A stretch of DNA of 64,000 nucleotides from assembly GCA_031316255.1 (NCBI GenBank), contig JALDQW010000001.1:1703485-1767484 (forward strand), read 5' to 3'. Made by a program: the position numbers and the translations under genes. Origin of the DNA: Nitrosomonas sp. (GTDB taxonomy: Bacteria > Pseudomonadota > Gammaproteobacteria > Burkholderiales > Nitrosomonadaceae). Under the pieces are notes generated by a model. The model had not been told where the DNA came from and ran no database searches. It saw only the letters and a program-made list of their open reading frames with translations. Of this stretch, positions 45,281 through 55,454 are shown one piece after another (the stretch's first letter is position 1; the number at the start of each line of letters is the position of its first letter).

Positions 45281-46228
45281 ATGAATAGTTGGGATAGTGG
45301 ATTCCGGGGCAGACCGGGACAGGGAATGTCGCATACGCCGAGTTTTGGCGGGGCTTCCAGTTTTTTTCGAGTACCTTACCAGGCCGATCTGACGGATGTG
45401 GATGTGGTTGTCTCAGGGGTTCCGATGGATATCGCCACAACCAATCGATCAGGCGCACGTCTGGGACCGCGCGCGATACGCAATGCATCGCTGTCGCTGG
45501 CGTGGGAGCGTCCCTGGCCGTGGCAGGTGGATCCGCTCGCCGTGTTACGGGTGGTTGACTATGGTGATTGCGAGCCGGTGGGCGATAATCTGCTGGATGT
45601 ATCTCACATTGAGAAGCATTTCGAGCAGATTATTCATGCGGGTGCGGCATCGCTGATGCTGGGTGGGGATCATTTCATGACTTACCCCAGTCTGCGGGCG
45701 CATGCCGCTGCATATGGCACGATCAGCCTGATTCATTTTGATGCGCATACGGATACCTGGCCTTCGATTGACAAAGATGTCAATCATGGCACCATGTTTT
45801 ACCATGCAGCGCGTGAAAATATCGTCAATCCTTCGACATCCACACAGATCGGCATCAGGACGATTAATGACGATACCATGGGATTCAATATCGTGTCAGC
45901 GGCCGATGTATACCATACGCCAGGTGCTGAAATTGCCCGACAGATACGTGAACGTGTAGAGGGTACACCGGTTTATATTACGTTTGATATCGATTGCCTG
46001 GACCCTGCATTTGCGCCGGGTACAGGTACACCGGTACCGGGTGGCCTTTCCACCTTTCAGGCATTGAACATTATCCGTGAATTGCGCGGTATCAATCTGG
46101 TCGGTATGGATGTGGTCGAAGTCGCGCCAGCGTATGATCATGCCGAAATTACAGCACTTGCAGCGGCGCAGATAGCGATTGAACTGCTATGTCTTTTCGC
46201 TGAAAACCGTGGACAACCCAAAGAATGA
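45281..46228 (+). CDS. speB: Agmatinase (ureohydrolase)
   Basis: It splits agmatine to putrescine and urea with two manganese ions. 315 residues from the ATG at 45281. Metal-binding motifs are MLGGDHFMTYPS, FDAHTDTW and FDIDCLDPAFAPGTGTP. The substrate family could also include guanidinobutyrase, but the arginine decarboxylase 12 bases downstream on the same strand makes agmatine the obvious substrate. Confidence 0.92.
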   Translation: MNSWDSGFRGRPGQGMSHTPSFGGASSFFRVPYQADLTDVDVVVSGVPMDIATTNRSGARLGPRAIRNASLSLAWERPWPWQVDPLAVLRVVDYGDCEPVGDNLLDVSHIEKHFEQIIHAGAASLMLGGDHFMTYPSLRAHAAAYGTISLIHFDAHTDTWPSIDKDVNHGTMFYHAARENIVNPSTSTQIGIRTINDDTMGFNIVSAADVYHTPGAEIARQIRERVEGTPVYITFDIDCLDPAFAPGTGTPVPGGLSTFQALNIIRELRGINLVGMDVVEVAPAYDHAEITALAAAQIAIELLCLFAENRGQPKE

Positions 46229-46240
46229 AACACTCTTTTC

Positions 46241-48190
46241 ATGCGTGACGATACTGTGAACTCTCAATGGAGTTGTGCCGATTCCCAGGTACTGTACGCC
46301 ATGGACAGCTGGTCGGATGGATTTTATTCGGTAAACGAGCGGGGCAACGTTTCGGTTTGTTCCAATCCGGATCAGACACTTGCAATTGATGTGATGGACG
46401 TCATCCGCGCCGCACGCGCGGAAGGGGTTGCCTTGCCCATGCTGATTCGTTTTCAGGACATCATCAATCATCGCGTACGGCGTCTCAATATTCAGTTTCA
46501 GGAAACCATACGGGAATGCGGCTATGAAGGCACTTACCGTAGCGTTTATCCGGTCAAGGTCAATCAGTTGCATGAAGTGGTCGATGAGATTCTGGATGCT
46601 GGCCGGGAATTCAATATCGGCCTTGAATGCGGTTCCAAAGCAGAACTGCTGGCAACATTGCCGCTCGTGGGTGACACGACACTGCTGTTGTGTAACGGCG
46701 TTAAAGACACTGTCATGCTGAATTTGATGTTGAACGCCCAGCAGCTTGGGCAACAGGTTGTGCCGATTATCGAAAAATATTCAGAATTTGATCAGTTGAT
46801 GGCGCTGGCTAAAACACGTGCCGTGAAACCGCGTCTGGGTGTTCGTCTGAAGCTGAGCACGCGGGGATCGGGGCACTGGTCTGAGTCGGGTGGCGCACGC
46901 TCCAAATTTGGGCTCACTGTGCCTGAATTGGTCAAGGCGGTACGGTTGCTTGAAAGCCTGGAACTGACTGAGCAACTCGAACTGCTGCATTTTCATCTGG
47001 GTAGCCAGATTTCCGATATTCAGGTGTTGCGCAGCGCGGTCAAGGAAATCACGCAGATTTATGCAGATCTGGTGTTGCGCGGATTGAAGATCAAGTATCT
47101 GGATGTCGGTGGCGGACTGGGCGTTAATTATGGCGCCGGTTACAACAATCCGGACAGTTTTATCAATTACGGTTTAAGCGAATATGCCAACGTCGTTGTT
47201 TATACCGTCAAGGAAATCTGCGATGCACGTCAGGTGCCCGTTCCGGATCTTTTGTCGGAAAGCGGACGTGCGCTGACCGCGCATCATTCCCTGCTTGTCG
47301 TTCCTATTCTGGGCGTGCATAAGCCTGACAGTCCGCCGTTGGCGGATACTTCTGACGATGCGCCAACTATCGTTGAACGTTTGCACAGGGTGTATCGGGA
47401 AGCGGAACTGAATGAGGAAGCCGAGTCGCTGCTTGAGTGTTATCACGAAGCGCAGGTGATCAGAGAGGAGGGGGAACAAATGGCGCGATTGGGTTACCTG
47501 CCCGTCGAACATTTGGCGCAGCTGGATGCCCTCTACTGGAGTGTTTGCCGGGTCGTGCTGCGCAAGCTGAGTGCAGCAGAATTAAACCCTGTTCCCGCTG
47601 AACAGCTGGAACTCGAAAAGCAGCTTACCGATCTCTATCTGGGCGGGTTTTCGGTGTTCCATTCGATTATCGATCACTGGGCAATCGGACAGGTTTTTCC
47701 GGTCATGCCGTTGCACAGGTTGCTTGAAAAACCGGAACGCAGAGGACAGCTTGTGGATCTGACCTGCGATTCCGATGGCAAGGTCAGTCAATATATCACA
47801 TCATTGGGCACGGTTAATTATCTTCCCTTGCATGATTTTCGTTCCAATGAATCGTATTATCTGGGCATTTTTCTTGTCGGTGCCTATCAGGAAATACTTG
47901 GCGACGCGCATAACCTGTTCGGGCGCGTGGATGAAGTGCATGTTTACGCGAATGCGGAAGAAGAAGGCGGATTCTGGATAGAGGAATTGTTGAAAGGTGT
48001 CAGCGTCAAGGACATGCTAAGCCAGGTGCAGTATTTTCCCAATGATCTGGACCGGCGCATGTCCGAGTTTGTCCGCCGTCAGGTCAATGCCGGGCGCATC
48101 AGGCCGACGGATGGCACCCGGATTCTGTCGATTTATAACCGCCATCTGGAAGACACGACATACTGTAATGCCCGTGAAAGCACCCTGTAA
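46241..48190 (+). CDS. speA: Biosynthetic arginine decarboxylase
   Basis: It makes agmatine from arginine with PLP; with speB it forms a two-step putrescine route. 649 residues, close to the usual 630-660. PLP lysine motif YPVKVNQ near residue 103, then GLECGSKAEL, LHFHLGSQISD, YLDVGGGLGVNY, LLSESGRALTAHHSLLV and the C-terminal FLVGAYQEILGDAHNLFG. It starts 12 bases after speB. A terminator-like hairpin follows the stop. Confidence 0.95.
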   Translation: MRDDTVNSQWSCADSQVLYAMDSWSDGFYSVNERGNVSVCSNPDQTLAIDVMDVIRAARAEGVALPMLIRFQDIINHRVRRLNIQFQETIRECGYEGTYRSVYPVKVNQLHEVVDEILDAGREFNIGLECGSKAELLATLPLVGDTTLLLCNGVKDTVMLNLMLNAQQLGQQVVPIIEKYSEFDQLMALAKTRAVKPRLGVRLKLSTRGSGHWSESGGARSKFGLTVPELVKAVRLLESLELTEQLELLHFHLGSQISDIQVLRSAVKEITQIYADLVLRGLKIKYLDVGGGLGVNYGAGYNNPDSFINYGLSEYANVVVYTVKEICDARQVPVPDLLSESGRALTAHHSLLVVPILGVHKPDSPPLADTSDDAPTIVERLHRVYREAELNEEAESLLECYHEAQVIREEGEQMARLGYLPVEHLAQLDALYWSVCRVVLRKLSAAELNPVPAEQLELEKQLTDLYLGGFSVFHSIIDHWAIGQVFPVMPLHRLLEKPERRGQLVDLTCDSDGKVSQYITSLGTVNYLPLHDFRSNESYYLGIFLVGAYQEILGDAHNLFGRVDEVHVYANAEEEGGFWIEELLKGVSVKDMLSQVQYFPNDLDRRMSEFVRRQVNAGRIRPTDGTRILSIYNRHLEDTTYCNARESTL

Positions 48191-48204
48191 TCCCATCCTG
48201 GTGT

Positions 48205-48234
48205 GAGCTTTCCGGGATAAGGGAAGCTCCTTTT
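48205..48234 (+). terminator. Rho-independent terminator of speB-speA
   Basis: GAGCTTTCC (48205-48213) pairs with GGGAAGCTC (48221-48229) around a 7-base loop, followed by CTTTT. It starts 15 bases after the speA stop. Confidence 0.6.
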
Positions 48235-48628
48235 GGTAAGGAGAGGTGGCGGCATTGAATACGATTGAGCATGTTGACGAAACGCGTCGGTTTTTTGATT
48301 AATCCGATAGCTGGCATGGGCGGGCGGATCGGATTGAAAAGCACCGATGGCATGGTTGATGAAGCCCGCTCACGGGTGCCCAGCCGATAACCCAGCAGCG
48401 CGCAACGGGAACAATCACTGACTTGTACGATTGTTACAGGCTGCGTAGCGTTTTTTGAAACTACCAAAGGGGTTCGGTCTTGCCAAAGGCGAGTACGGGC
48501 TTGTTTTCTTTCTTGCTTTCTTGTGTAAGCCAGAGAGTGCAAAGCGTAACTTCAACTAGACAGCTAGCGTTTGTTTCACGATGCACTTGTCCTGCGATCA
48601 GTTGTTATGATAACAAACGGCGCTTAGT
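48235..48628. other. Non-coding stretch with a third repeat copy
   Basis: No gene is recognised; a minus-strand open frame overlapping the speA end has no supporting motif. AAAGGGGTTCGGTCTTGC at 48466-48483 is identical to 18 bases at 37171-37188, at the head of a block repeat. A short stem (TTGTTA/TAACAA) lies at about 48602-48616. Confidence 0.35.
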
Positions 48629-48748
48629 TCAGATTTTTTTCTGTATCTTAGGTTGTTCGGCCGCAGGAGGGGTCACTGCTGATGCAACAACACCCAGACA
48701 AAAAATTACCGCAAGCGTAAAAACTGATAAAATTACAAAAGATTTCAT
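48629..48748 (-). CDS. Small exported peptide, 39 residues
   Basis: The ATG at 48748 has AAGGAG about eight bases upstream. A clean signal peptide (KSFVILSVFTLAVIFCLG, then VVASA) is followed by a short mature part (VTPPAAEQPKIQKKI), Pro- and Lys-rich. No family is recognised. It could be an entericidin-like or other small secreted peptide, or merely a conserved leader. It has its own ribosome site but no clear partner gene. Confidence 0.5.
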   Translation of the reverse strand: MKSFVILSVFTLAVIFCLGVVASAVTPPAAEQPKIQKKI

Positions 48749-49064
48749 ATGAACTGCTCCTTCAATTTTTATTAGAGAAGCAAAGCAGTTTAACTAAACT
48801 ATTACGTGATTCATATGAGAGATACTATTATTCTTCACTAAGGGAAACAATTAGATTTTATTATTTCTTCTAGTCGAATCACTTGCCGAGACATCAGATA
48901 AAATTGTTAGAGATCACAGAGGGGGCAAGTCTCTGATCAAAAAATAAGCGAGAAGGATTATACCCATTAGTTCAAAGAAGCCTATGCTGTTAACAACAGA
49001 ATCAAGCTGAATTCCAGCGTGTTTATGTGGTAGTAACACACTCTTTCCCAGCTATAAAACCCAC
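48749..49064. promoter_or_regulatory. Intergenic region upstream of the 39-residue peptide
   Basis: AT-rich DNA between the peptide start and the hrpA stop, both leftward. It should carry the peptide promoter. Nothing else is recognised. Confidence 0.3.
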
Positions 49065-52000
49065 TTACTTCCTAACCTTCTCCCACAACTTCTCCAGCCG
49101 CTTCACCGAAACCGGCAGCGGGGTTTTGAGTTCCTGGGAAAACAGTGAAATTCTGAGCTCCTCAATCTGCCAACGAAATTCAGCTAAATTTAAGTCATCG
49201 ATCCCCAGTTTCTGATGTTTCTCGCGGCACTGTTCATAACGCATCCAGAGTGTTTTGATTTCTGCAGCATGCTGTTCGTCGCGCAGCAGGTTGTGGGTTG
49301 ACTTCTCGAGACGTACGCGCATGCCTTTGAGGTAGCGCGGAAAATGTTTCAGCCGTTCCCACGGCGTGTCACTAATAAAGCCGGGGTAAATCAGGTGGCT
49401 GAGCTGATCGTCGAGTTCTGTTTTTATTCTCGGATTGATCTGTTTCATCGTTGAGCGGCATTGCGCCAGATCATGGTACGCCGCGCCGATTTCGCTGAGT
49501 GTTTGCGTGTAGTTCTCGATAACCTGCGGCAATCGTTCCCTGGCTGTTGGAAATTGTTCGATAAACGCTTGTTGCGTTCTGGGGAGCGGGCCATTGCCGA
49601 TAAACGCCCGGTCGGTAATGGTGGCGAGAAGATTCTGTTTCAGATCGCCCGGATTGATGCAGGTGGACAGTTGCAGCGCGGCCTGCCGGAAACCGGGGAT
49701 GCTTTTATCGAGCTGTTTCATGCGTTCCCTGAATTCAAATTGCATCAGGCGGCAAATGCCGCCGCGCATGGCAAGGTCGGCGGCAGCGCGGGTGTCGAAC
49801 AGACGGATCGCCACATGATCTGTTTCATCGACCAGCGCTGGATAACCGATGAGTTTGCATCCGTTACGGGTAAACGTCATCTCTTCAGGCAGATCGCCGA
49901 AATCCCAGCGTTTGATATCGTCGCGTTCGATGTCGATTTTTTCATCGTCTAGACTTAATTGCCGGAAAGTGGTCTGTGCCGCGCCGCCGAATTTCTCTTG
50001 CAGTTCTTCAAGGTTGCGGCTCATGGCGAGTTCCTCGCCGGCTTCATCGACGATGCTGAAATTCATCAACAAATGCGGCGGCAGGGCTTTGTCTGCCCAG
50101 GTATCAACGGGAATGGCGAGCGTCGTTTTTCGCAATATGAACTTTGCCAGCGCATCGTGAAGTGCAGAATCTTTTGCGGAAACAGACTGCCATTGCAAAA
50201 ATTCGGTCACCGATTCGGGAATCGGCACGAGCAGGCGGCGTATCTGTTTGGGTAATGCTTTGAGATACCAGGTCACTTTTTCACGAATCAGTCCGGGCAC
50301 CAGCGTTTCAAACTGCTGCGCATCCAGCCGGTTGAGTACGGACAAGGAAATGGTGACGGTAACGCCGTCAAGGAGATGCCCCGGATCGAAACGGTAGTTC
50401 AACGGAAAGACGCTGCCGTCAGATAAGACAAACTGTTCGGGAAACTGGGTTTCAACGGCGTCTCCCTGACGACGTATCAATAAATCGCGGTCGAGGTGCA
50501 GCAGTTTCGGGTTTTCTCGCTCGGCCAATTTGCGCCATTTTTCAAAACCGAAACCGTTATAGATTTTCTGCGGAATCAGCACATCGTAAAACGCAAAAAT
50601 TTCCGTGTCGTCGACCAGCACATCCTGCCGCCGGGTTTTGTGCTCGAGTTCTTCAATGTCTTTGACAAGTTGCTGATTATGCCGGAAAAACGGTGCTTTG
50701 GTGACATATTCACCGGCAACCAGCGCGCTGCGGATAAAGATTTCGCGTGATTCGACTGGATTGATCCGGCCATAGTGTATCGGTCTTTTGGTTACTATCG
50801 GCAATCCATACAAGGTAATGCGTTCATAGGCGATCACTTCGGCGCGCTTTTTTTCCCAGTGGGGTTCGAAGTAATGGCGTTTGCACAAACTTCCCGCGAT
50901 TTTCTCCAGCCATACCGGATCGATGCGCGCAACGCCGCGTCCATAGAGCTTGCTGGTTTCTACCAGTTCGGCACAGACCGCCCATTTGGCCTTGGCCTTC
51001 CCTTTTTTTAACGCCGAACCGGGAAATATCGAGAACTTGATGCCGCGCGCGCCCAGGTATTCGCCTTCTTTTTCCGTTTTTAGACCAATATTGCCGAGCA
51101 GTCCCGCGAGCAGGGCGCGGTGTATTTCATCGTAGGTCGCCGGAACTTCGTTCGGCCTGAAACCGAACTCCTTGATCAGCACATGAAGTTGATTATGGAT
51201 TTCGCGCCATTCGCGCAGACGGCGGTAAGACAAAAAATGATCGCGGCACTGTGCGATCAGTTTGCGGTTGGATTTTTTGTGTTTCAGGAGTTTGTCAAAA
51301 AACTCCCACAATTTCAGATAGCCCATGAAATCGGAACGTTCATCGATAAACCGTCGGTGCGCCTGATCGGCTGCGTTTTGATGCTCGAACGGCCTGTCGC
51401 GTGGGTCTTGCAGACTCAATGCCGATGCGATGATGAGCACCTCTTGCAGGCAGTTTTCCTGTTTCGCCGCGAGCACCATGCGTGCGATTCGCGGATCGAT
51501 TGGAAATTTCGCCAGTTGCCAGCCGAGCCGCGTCAGTTGTTTGTCTTCGTCAACGCCGCCGAGCTCCGCGAGCAACTGATAACCATCGGATATCATGCGT
51601 GAAGAGGGCGGTTCCAGAAACGGGAAGCTTTCAACGTCGCCAATTTTGAGGGACTTCATGCGCAAAATCACGGACGCCAGTGATGAGCGCAGGATTTCGG
51701 GTTCGGTAAATTCCGGCCTTGCCTGAAAATCGTCTTCCGAATACAGCCGGAAGCAGATGCCGCTGGCAACACGCCCGCAGCGTCCCGCGCGCTGATTGGC
51801 CGAAGCGCGTGAAATCTTTTCGGTGTGCAATTGCTCGACTTTGTTGCGGTAGCTGTAACGGTTGATGCGCGCCCAGCCGCTGTCTATGACGTAGCGAATG
51901 CCGGGCACGGTCAGCGAAGTTTCCGCGACGTTGGTTGCCAGAACAATGCGGCGCGCCTGGCCGGTCTTGAAAATGCGCTCCTGTTCGCTGAACGACAGGC

Positions 52001-52838
52001 GCGCAAACAGCGGCAATATTTCCACGCCGGGAACGCCGGATGTGTTGCGGTCGAAATGATGTTTGCGCAGCGTTTCGGCGGTTTCGCGGATTTCGCGTTC
52101 ACCCGGCAGAAAAATCAGCATATCCCCCGATTGACCCATTTGCATGATCTCATCGACCGCATTGAGAATTTTCTGCTGCATGTCGAGATCTTCATCATCC
52201 GGTACGACCGGTTGATAACGGATTTCTACCGGATAGGTGCGGCCGGAAACTTCAATCACCGGTGCATTGCTAAAATGCCTGGAAAAACGCGCTGCATCGA
52301 TGGTGGCGGAGGTGACGATTAGCTTGAAATCGGGTCTTGACGGTAACAGGCGGGTGAGATAACCGAGCAGAAAATCGATGTTCAGGCTGCGCTCGTGCGC
52401 TTCGTCTATGATAATGGTGTCGTAAGCCAGCAGTTTGGGATCATTCTGCGTTTCCGCCAGCAGGATACCGTCGGTCATAAGTTTGATGTAGCTGCCTGGG
52501 CTGATCTTATCCGAGAATCGCACTTTGTACCCCACAGCCTGGCCAAGTTCAGTGTTCAGTTCTGCGGCAATGCGTTTGGCCACCGAGCGTGCTGCAATCC
52601 GGCGCGGCTGGGTATGGCCGATCATGCCGTTTACGCCGCGCTCAAGTTCCAGGCATATTTTGGGCAGTTGTGTCGTCTTTCCCGAACCGGTTTCACCGCA
52701 AAGAATGACAACCTGATTTTGCGCAATCGCGCGTTTAATGTCTTCCCGTTTGACTACGACGGGAAGTTCATCGTTGTAAACCGGTTTGGGTAACTGTGCA
52801 AGACGGTGTGCCTGCACGTCGGCTGTTCCCTGTTTCAT
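49065..52838 (-). CDS. hrpA: ATP-dependent RNA helicase HrpA
   Basis: 1257 residues, close to E. coli HrpA (about 1300). DEAH-box core: Walker A GETGSGKTTQ (residues 48-57), IIIDEAHERS with Asp145-His148, VTSATIDAARFS, ATNVAETSLTVPGIRYVID and the last core motif QRAGRCGRVASG. It is followed by the helicase-associated and OB-fold parts and the DUF3418 C-terminus. HrpA processes mRNA and rescues collided ribosomes. It is upstream-linked to nothing; the GST gene lies 15 bases before its start. Confidence 0.95.
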   Translation of the reverse strand: MKQGTADVQAHRLAQLPKPVYNDELPVVVKREDIKRAIAQNQVVILCGETGSGKTTQLPKICLELERGVNGMIGHTQPRRIAARSVAKRIAAELNTELGQAVGYKVRFSDKISPGSYIKLMTDGILLAETQNDPKLLAYDTIIIDEAHERSLNIDFLLGYLTRLLPSRPDFKLIVTSATIDAARFSRHFSNAPVIEVSGRTYPVEIRYQPVVPDDEDLDMQQKILNAVDEIMQMGQSGDMLIFLPGEREIRETAETLRKHHFDRNTSGVPGVEILPLFARLSFSEQERIFKTGQARRIVLATNVAETSLTVPGIRYVIDSGWARINRYSYRNKVEQLHTEKISRASANQRAGRCGRVASGICFRLYSEDDFQARPEFTEPEILRSSLASVILRMKSLKIGDVESFPFLEPPSSRMISDGYQLLAELGGVDEDKQLTRLGWQLAKFPIDPRIARMVLAAKQENCLQEVLIIASALSLQDPRDRPFEHQNAADQAHRRFIDERSDFMGYLKLWEFFDKLLKHKKSNRKLIAQCRDHFLSYRRLREWREIHNQLHVLIKEFGFRPNEVPATYDEIHRALLAGLLGNIGLKTEKEGEYLGARGIKFSIFPGSALKKGKAKAKWAVCAELVETSKLYGRGVARIDPVWLEKIAGSLCKRHYFEPHWEKKRAEVIAYERITLYGLPIVTKRPIHYGRINPVESREIFIRSALVAGEYVTKAPFFRHNQQLVKDIEELEHKTRRQDVLVDDTEIFAFYDVLIPQKIYNGFGFEKWRKLAERENPKLLHLDRDLLIRRQGDAVETQFPEQFVLSDGSVFPLNYRFDPGHLLDGVTVTISLSVLNRLDAQQFETLVPGLIREKVTWYLKALPKQIRRLLVPIPESVTEFLQWQSVSAKDSALHDALAKFILRKTTLAIPVDTWADKALPPHLLMNFSIVDEAGEELAMSRNLEELQEKFGGAAQTTFRQLSLDDEKIDIERDDIKRWDFGDLPEEMTFTRNGCKLIGYPALVDETDHVAIRLFDTRAAADLAMRGGICRLMQFEFRERMKQLDKSIPGFRQAALQLSTCINPGDLKQNLLATITDRAFIGNGPLPRTQQAFIEQFPTARERLPQVIENYTQTLSEIGAAYHDLAQCRSTMKQINPRIKTELDDQLSHLIYPGFISDTPWERLKHFPRYLKGMRVRLEKSTHNLLRDEQHAAEIKTLWMRYEQCREKHQKLGIDDLNLAEFRWQIEELRISLFSQELKTPLPVSVKRLEKLWEKVRK

Positions 52839-52853
52839 GAATCGGATGATAAC

Positions 52854-53474
52854 TTACTTTTGCATGACGGCCGCAAACAAATCCGATGATATCCGTGCAT
52901 CAAGCCATTGAATCAGATGCGTGTACGGCGAAGCATAAAACCAGTCCTTATCGACATTGGAGAACTGGCGGATAAACGGAAAAATGGCAAAATCCGGAAC
53001 AGTCAGACGGCTTCCCATCAGATATTCCGTCCGGCTTAAACGTGCGTCGAGTTCTTTCAGGAAAAATTCCGCCTGCTCGCGATAATGCTGCTCTGAATGT
53101 TCCGGGTGCCTGACCGAGTACTTATAATAATCGAGCGCCTGCTTAAATGGTCCGTCGTTTCGTTTAATCAACGTCTGCGCCGCTTCAGAAAGTCCATTGG
53201 ATTCATCCCGCCAGTGTTCGGGATCATTGATGGATAACGCCCACAACATGATATCGAGACTTTCATCAATGACCCGTCCGTCTGCCAACTGCAAAACCGG
53301 CACAGTGCCTTTTGGAGAGCATTCCAGCAACGCTGTGGGTTTGTCGCGCAGTTTGACTTCATGCATATTCACATCAATACCGCTTGTTTTAATGGCCATT
53401 CGCGCCCGGATGGCAAAGGGACAACGGCGAAATGTGTAAAGCAGTGGCTTTATGTTACTGGAATCGTCAATCAT
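52854..53474 (-). CDS. Glutathione S-transferase-like protein
   Basis: 206 residues. The N-terminal thioredoxin-like domain has FRRCPFAIRARMAIK and the cis-Pro segment KGTVPVLQLADGRVIDESLDI; the C-terminal helical domain ends in a DFAIFPFIRQFSNVD motif. The CPFA cysteine motif is more like omega/YibF-type or glutaredoxin-like GSTs than classical Ser/Tyr GSTs. It overlaps the djlA stop by 4 bases (ATGA), so the two are translationally coupled. Confidence 0.85.
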   Translation of the reverse strand: MIDDSSNIKPLLYTFRRCPFAIRARMAIKTSGIDVNMHEVKLRDKPTALLECSPKGTVPVLQLADGRVIDESLDIMLWALSINDPEHWRDESNGLSEAAQTLIKRNDGPFKQALDYYKYSVRHPEHSEQHYREQAEFFLKELDARLSRTEYLMGSRLTVPDFAIFPFIRQFSNVDKDWFYASPYTHLIQWLDARISSDLFAAVMQK

Positions 53475-54259
53475 GCCGTGGCGCGGGTTTGTTCGCGATT
53501 TTTCTTGATCAGATCGTAGGCTGACTGGACTTCCTTGGCCTGTTCAGTGGCAACCGATATCATTTCTTCGGGAAGACCCTGTCCCATCAATTTATCCGGA
53601 TGATACTGACTGATCAGTTTGCGGTAAGCGCGCTTGATTTCTGCGTCGGAACTGTTTCTGTTAACCCCCAGCGCTTTATACGCATCTTCAAGTGCATTAA
53701 CAGACATCGGTCGTCCGTTGGAAAAATGTAACTGACTCTGAATCATTTCGAGCAGCCGATCGAATGCAGTTCTGCTATAACCCAGACGACCGGAAATTTC
53801 CTTTAATAGGCGCACTTCTGAACCGCTCAGCTGGCCGTCAGACAATCCAAAATTAATCAGATAAATCAGCAGCATCTGTTTGAGGTTTCTCGAATTACCG
53901 CATACCTGCATGAATTCAGTCAATTTGGGTTTGATATCGAACATGGACGATGCACCCCGTTTAAACAAGGCAATGGCTTTGAGCCTGTGTTCTGCCGACA
54001 TGCCGAGCATGTGCATGAACTGTTCTACATGAGCAATTTCAGTTTCTGAAACGCGGCCGTCTGCCTTGGCCAGTTTGCCCATTAAGGTAAAAACGGTTTC
54101 CAGAAATACCGATTGGCGGCGTGCAGCCGTATAGGTATTGATTTCTGCGGAATCTGACGTTCTGAACCGGTCGATAATGCTGCCCAGCAAATAGCCCAGA
54201 ATGCTGCCCAGAACACCCAGGATAAAAAAACCTGCCAGAACACCTAAAATCCTAAACAA
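53471..54259 (-). CDS. djlA: Membrane-anchored DnaJ co-chaperone DjlA
   Basis: 262 residues (E. coli DjlA 271). One N-terminal glycine-rich membrane helix (MFRILGVLAGFFILGVLG on), a TerB-like helical domain (about residues 50-165) and a C-terminal J domain with ALGVNRNSSDAEIKRAYRKL and the HPD at 220-222. The start is TTG at 54259 with GGGGG upstream. It stimulates DnaK at the inner membrane. It is followed by the GST-like gene in the same operon. Confidence 0.9.
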   Translation of the reverse strand: MFRILGVLAGFFILGVLGSILGYLLGSIIDRFRTSDSAEINTYTAARRQSVFLETVFTLMGKLAKADGRVSETEIAHVEQFMHMLGMSAEHRLKAIALFKRGASSMFDIKPKLTEFMQVCGNSRNLKQMLLIYLINFGLSDGQLSGSEVRLLKEISGRLGYSRTAFDRLLEMIQSQLHFSNGRPMSVNALEDAYKALGVNRNSSDAEIKRAYRKLISQYHPDKLMGQGLPEEMISVATEQAKEVQSAYDLIKKNREQTRATA

Positions 54260-54381
54260 AACGACCCCCGGTACACATTAAATCGGTTTTACTGTGAATC
54301 ACCCGAGAGGACGAAACTGCTGTAGGGCTTGGCGCAAACTATTTTGTGCATACAGGGTAATGTTTTTGTTACGATCATCAC

Positions 54382-55428
54382 TTATTCTGTATACGATTTT
54401 TCAACAAGATTGTCGACATACCAATTCATCGCAGATTTTAATCCTTCTCCGATGGTGTGTGAGGGTTCAAAGCCAAGTAAATTTCTTGCCTTTGTGATGT
54501 CTGCCTGTGAATGACGGACATCGCCCTTGCGAAAATCGACATACTCTGGCCGGTACGTTTCCAGATGCGGAAATCTGTCCAGCAGCAATGCGTGCATCAT
54601 CTGGTAGAGTTGGTTCAGACTCGTGCGTTCGTTTAGCGCTACATTATAAACTTCATTGACAGCGGCTTCGTTCGTGGTCAGCGCGGACAGTAGATTAGCC
54701 TGTACGACATTATCGACATAACAAAAATCCCTGCTGGTTTCACCATCGCCATTAATATAAAGCGTTTTGTTTTTAATGAGCGCGGATACCCACAGGGGGA
54801 TCACCGCTGCGTAGGCGCCGTTGGGATCCTGTCTGGGGCCAAAAACATTGAAATACCGCAATCCGATGGATTTTGTTTCATAACAGCGCGCAAAAACATC
54901 AGCATAAAGTTCATTCACATACTTGGTTACCGCGTAGGGTGAAAGTGGCTGCCCAATTACCGATTCTACTTTGGGTAAACCTGGGTGATCGCCATAGGTA
55001 GAACTCGATGCAGCATAAACGAATCGCTTGACCCCGGCATCCCGCGTTGCCACCAGCATGTTCAGAAAGCCCGATACATTGTTTTCATTGGTTAAAATAG
55101 GGTCATTAATCGAACGGGGTACAGATCCCAGGGCAGCCTGATGCAATACGAAATCAACGTCCTTGCAAACTGCTTTGCACGCATTGAGATCACGAATATC
55201 ACCTTGAATAAACTGGAAATTATTCCAGATATCAGGGCTGACCAGGGATTGTACCTGATCCAGGTTATGCTGATGCCCTGTCGAAAAATTATCCAGCCCT
55301 ACCACGTTCTGATTTAGTTTTATTAGGGCTTCCAGTAAGTTGGAGCCAATAAATCCGGCTACACCGGTTATCAGCCAGCGGTATCTGTTACTGGATAAAT
55401 GGTGTTGAATTTCCTGATAGCGCTTCAT
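54382..55428 (-). CDS. UDP-GlcNAc/GalNAc-type C4 epimerase, WbpP/TviC-like
   Basis: 348 residues of the extended SDR fold. [11 protein letters not shown] binds NAD; the catalytic set is [13 protein letters not shown] (Ser) and [11 protein letters not shown] (Tyr, Lys). [20 protein letters not shown] and [18 protein letters not shown] are typical of WbpP/TviC and WbpB-like enzymes. With the dehydrogenase upstream it forms the UDP-GlcNAcA to UDP-GalNAcA route of Vi-type or O-antigen sugars. It starts 26 bases after the dehydrogenase stop. Confidence 0.88.
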   Translation of the reverse strand: MKRYQEIQHHLSSNRYRWLITGVAGFIGSNLLEALIKLNQNVVGLDNFSTGHQHNLDQVQSLVSPDIWNNFQFIQGDIRDLNACKAVCKDVDFVLHQAALGSVPRSINDPILTNENNVSGFLNMLVATRDAGVKRFVYAASSSTYGDHPGLPKVESVIGQPLSPYAVTKYVNELYADVFARCYETKSIGLRYFNVFGPRQDPNGAYAAVIPLWVSALIKNKTLYINGDGETSRDFCYVDNVVQANLLSALTTNEAAVNEVYNVALNERTSLNQLYQMMHALLLDRFPHLETYRPEYVDFRKGDVRHSQADITKARNLLGFEPSHTIGEGLKSAMNWYVDNLVEKSYTE

Positions 55429-55454
55429 TTCAAATGATCCCTTGCATAATCGGT

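Noticed and set aside
48099..48542. A 147-codon minus-strand open frame after speA
   Set aside because: It overlaps the speA 3' end and the speA terminator and has no signal, domain or ribosome site.
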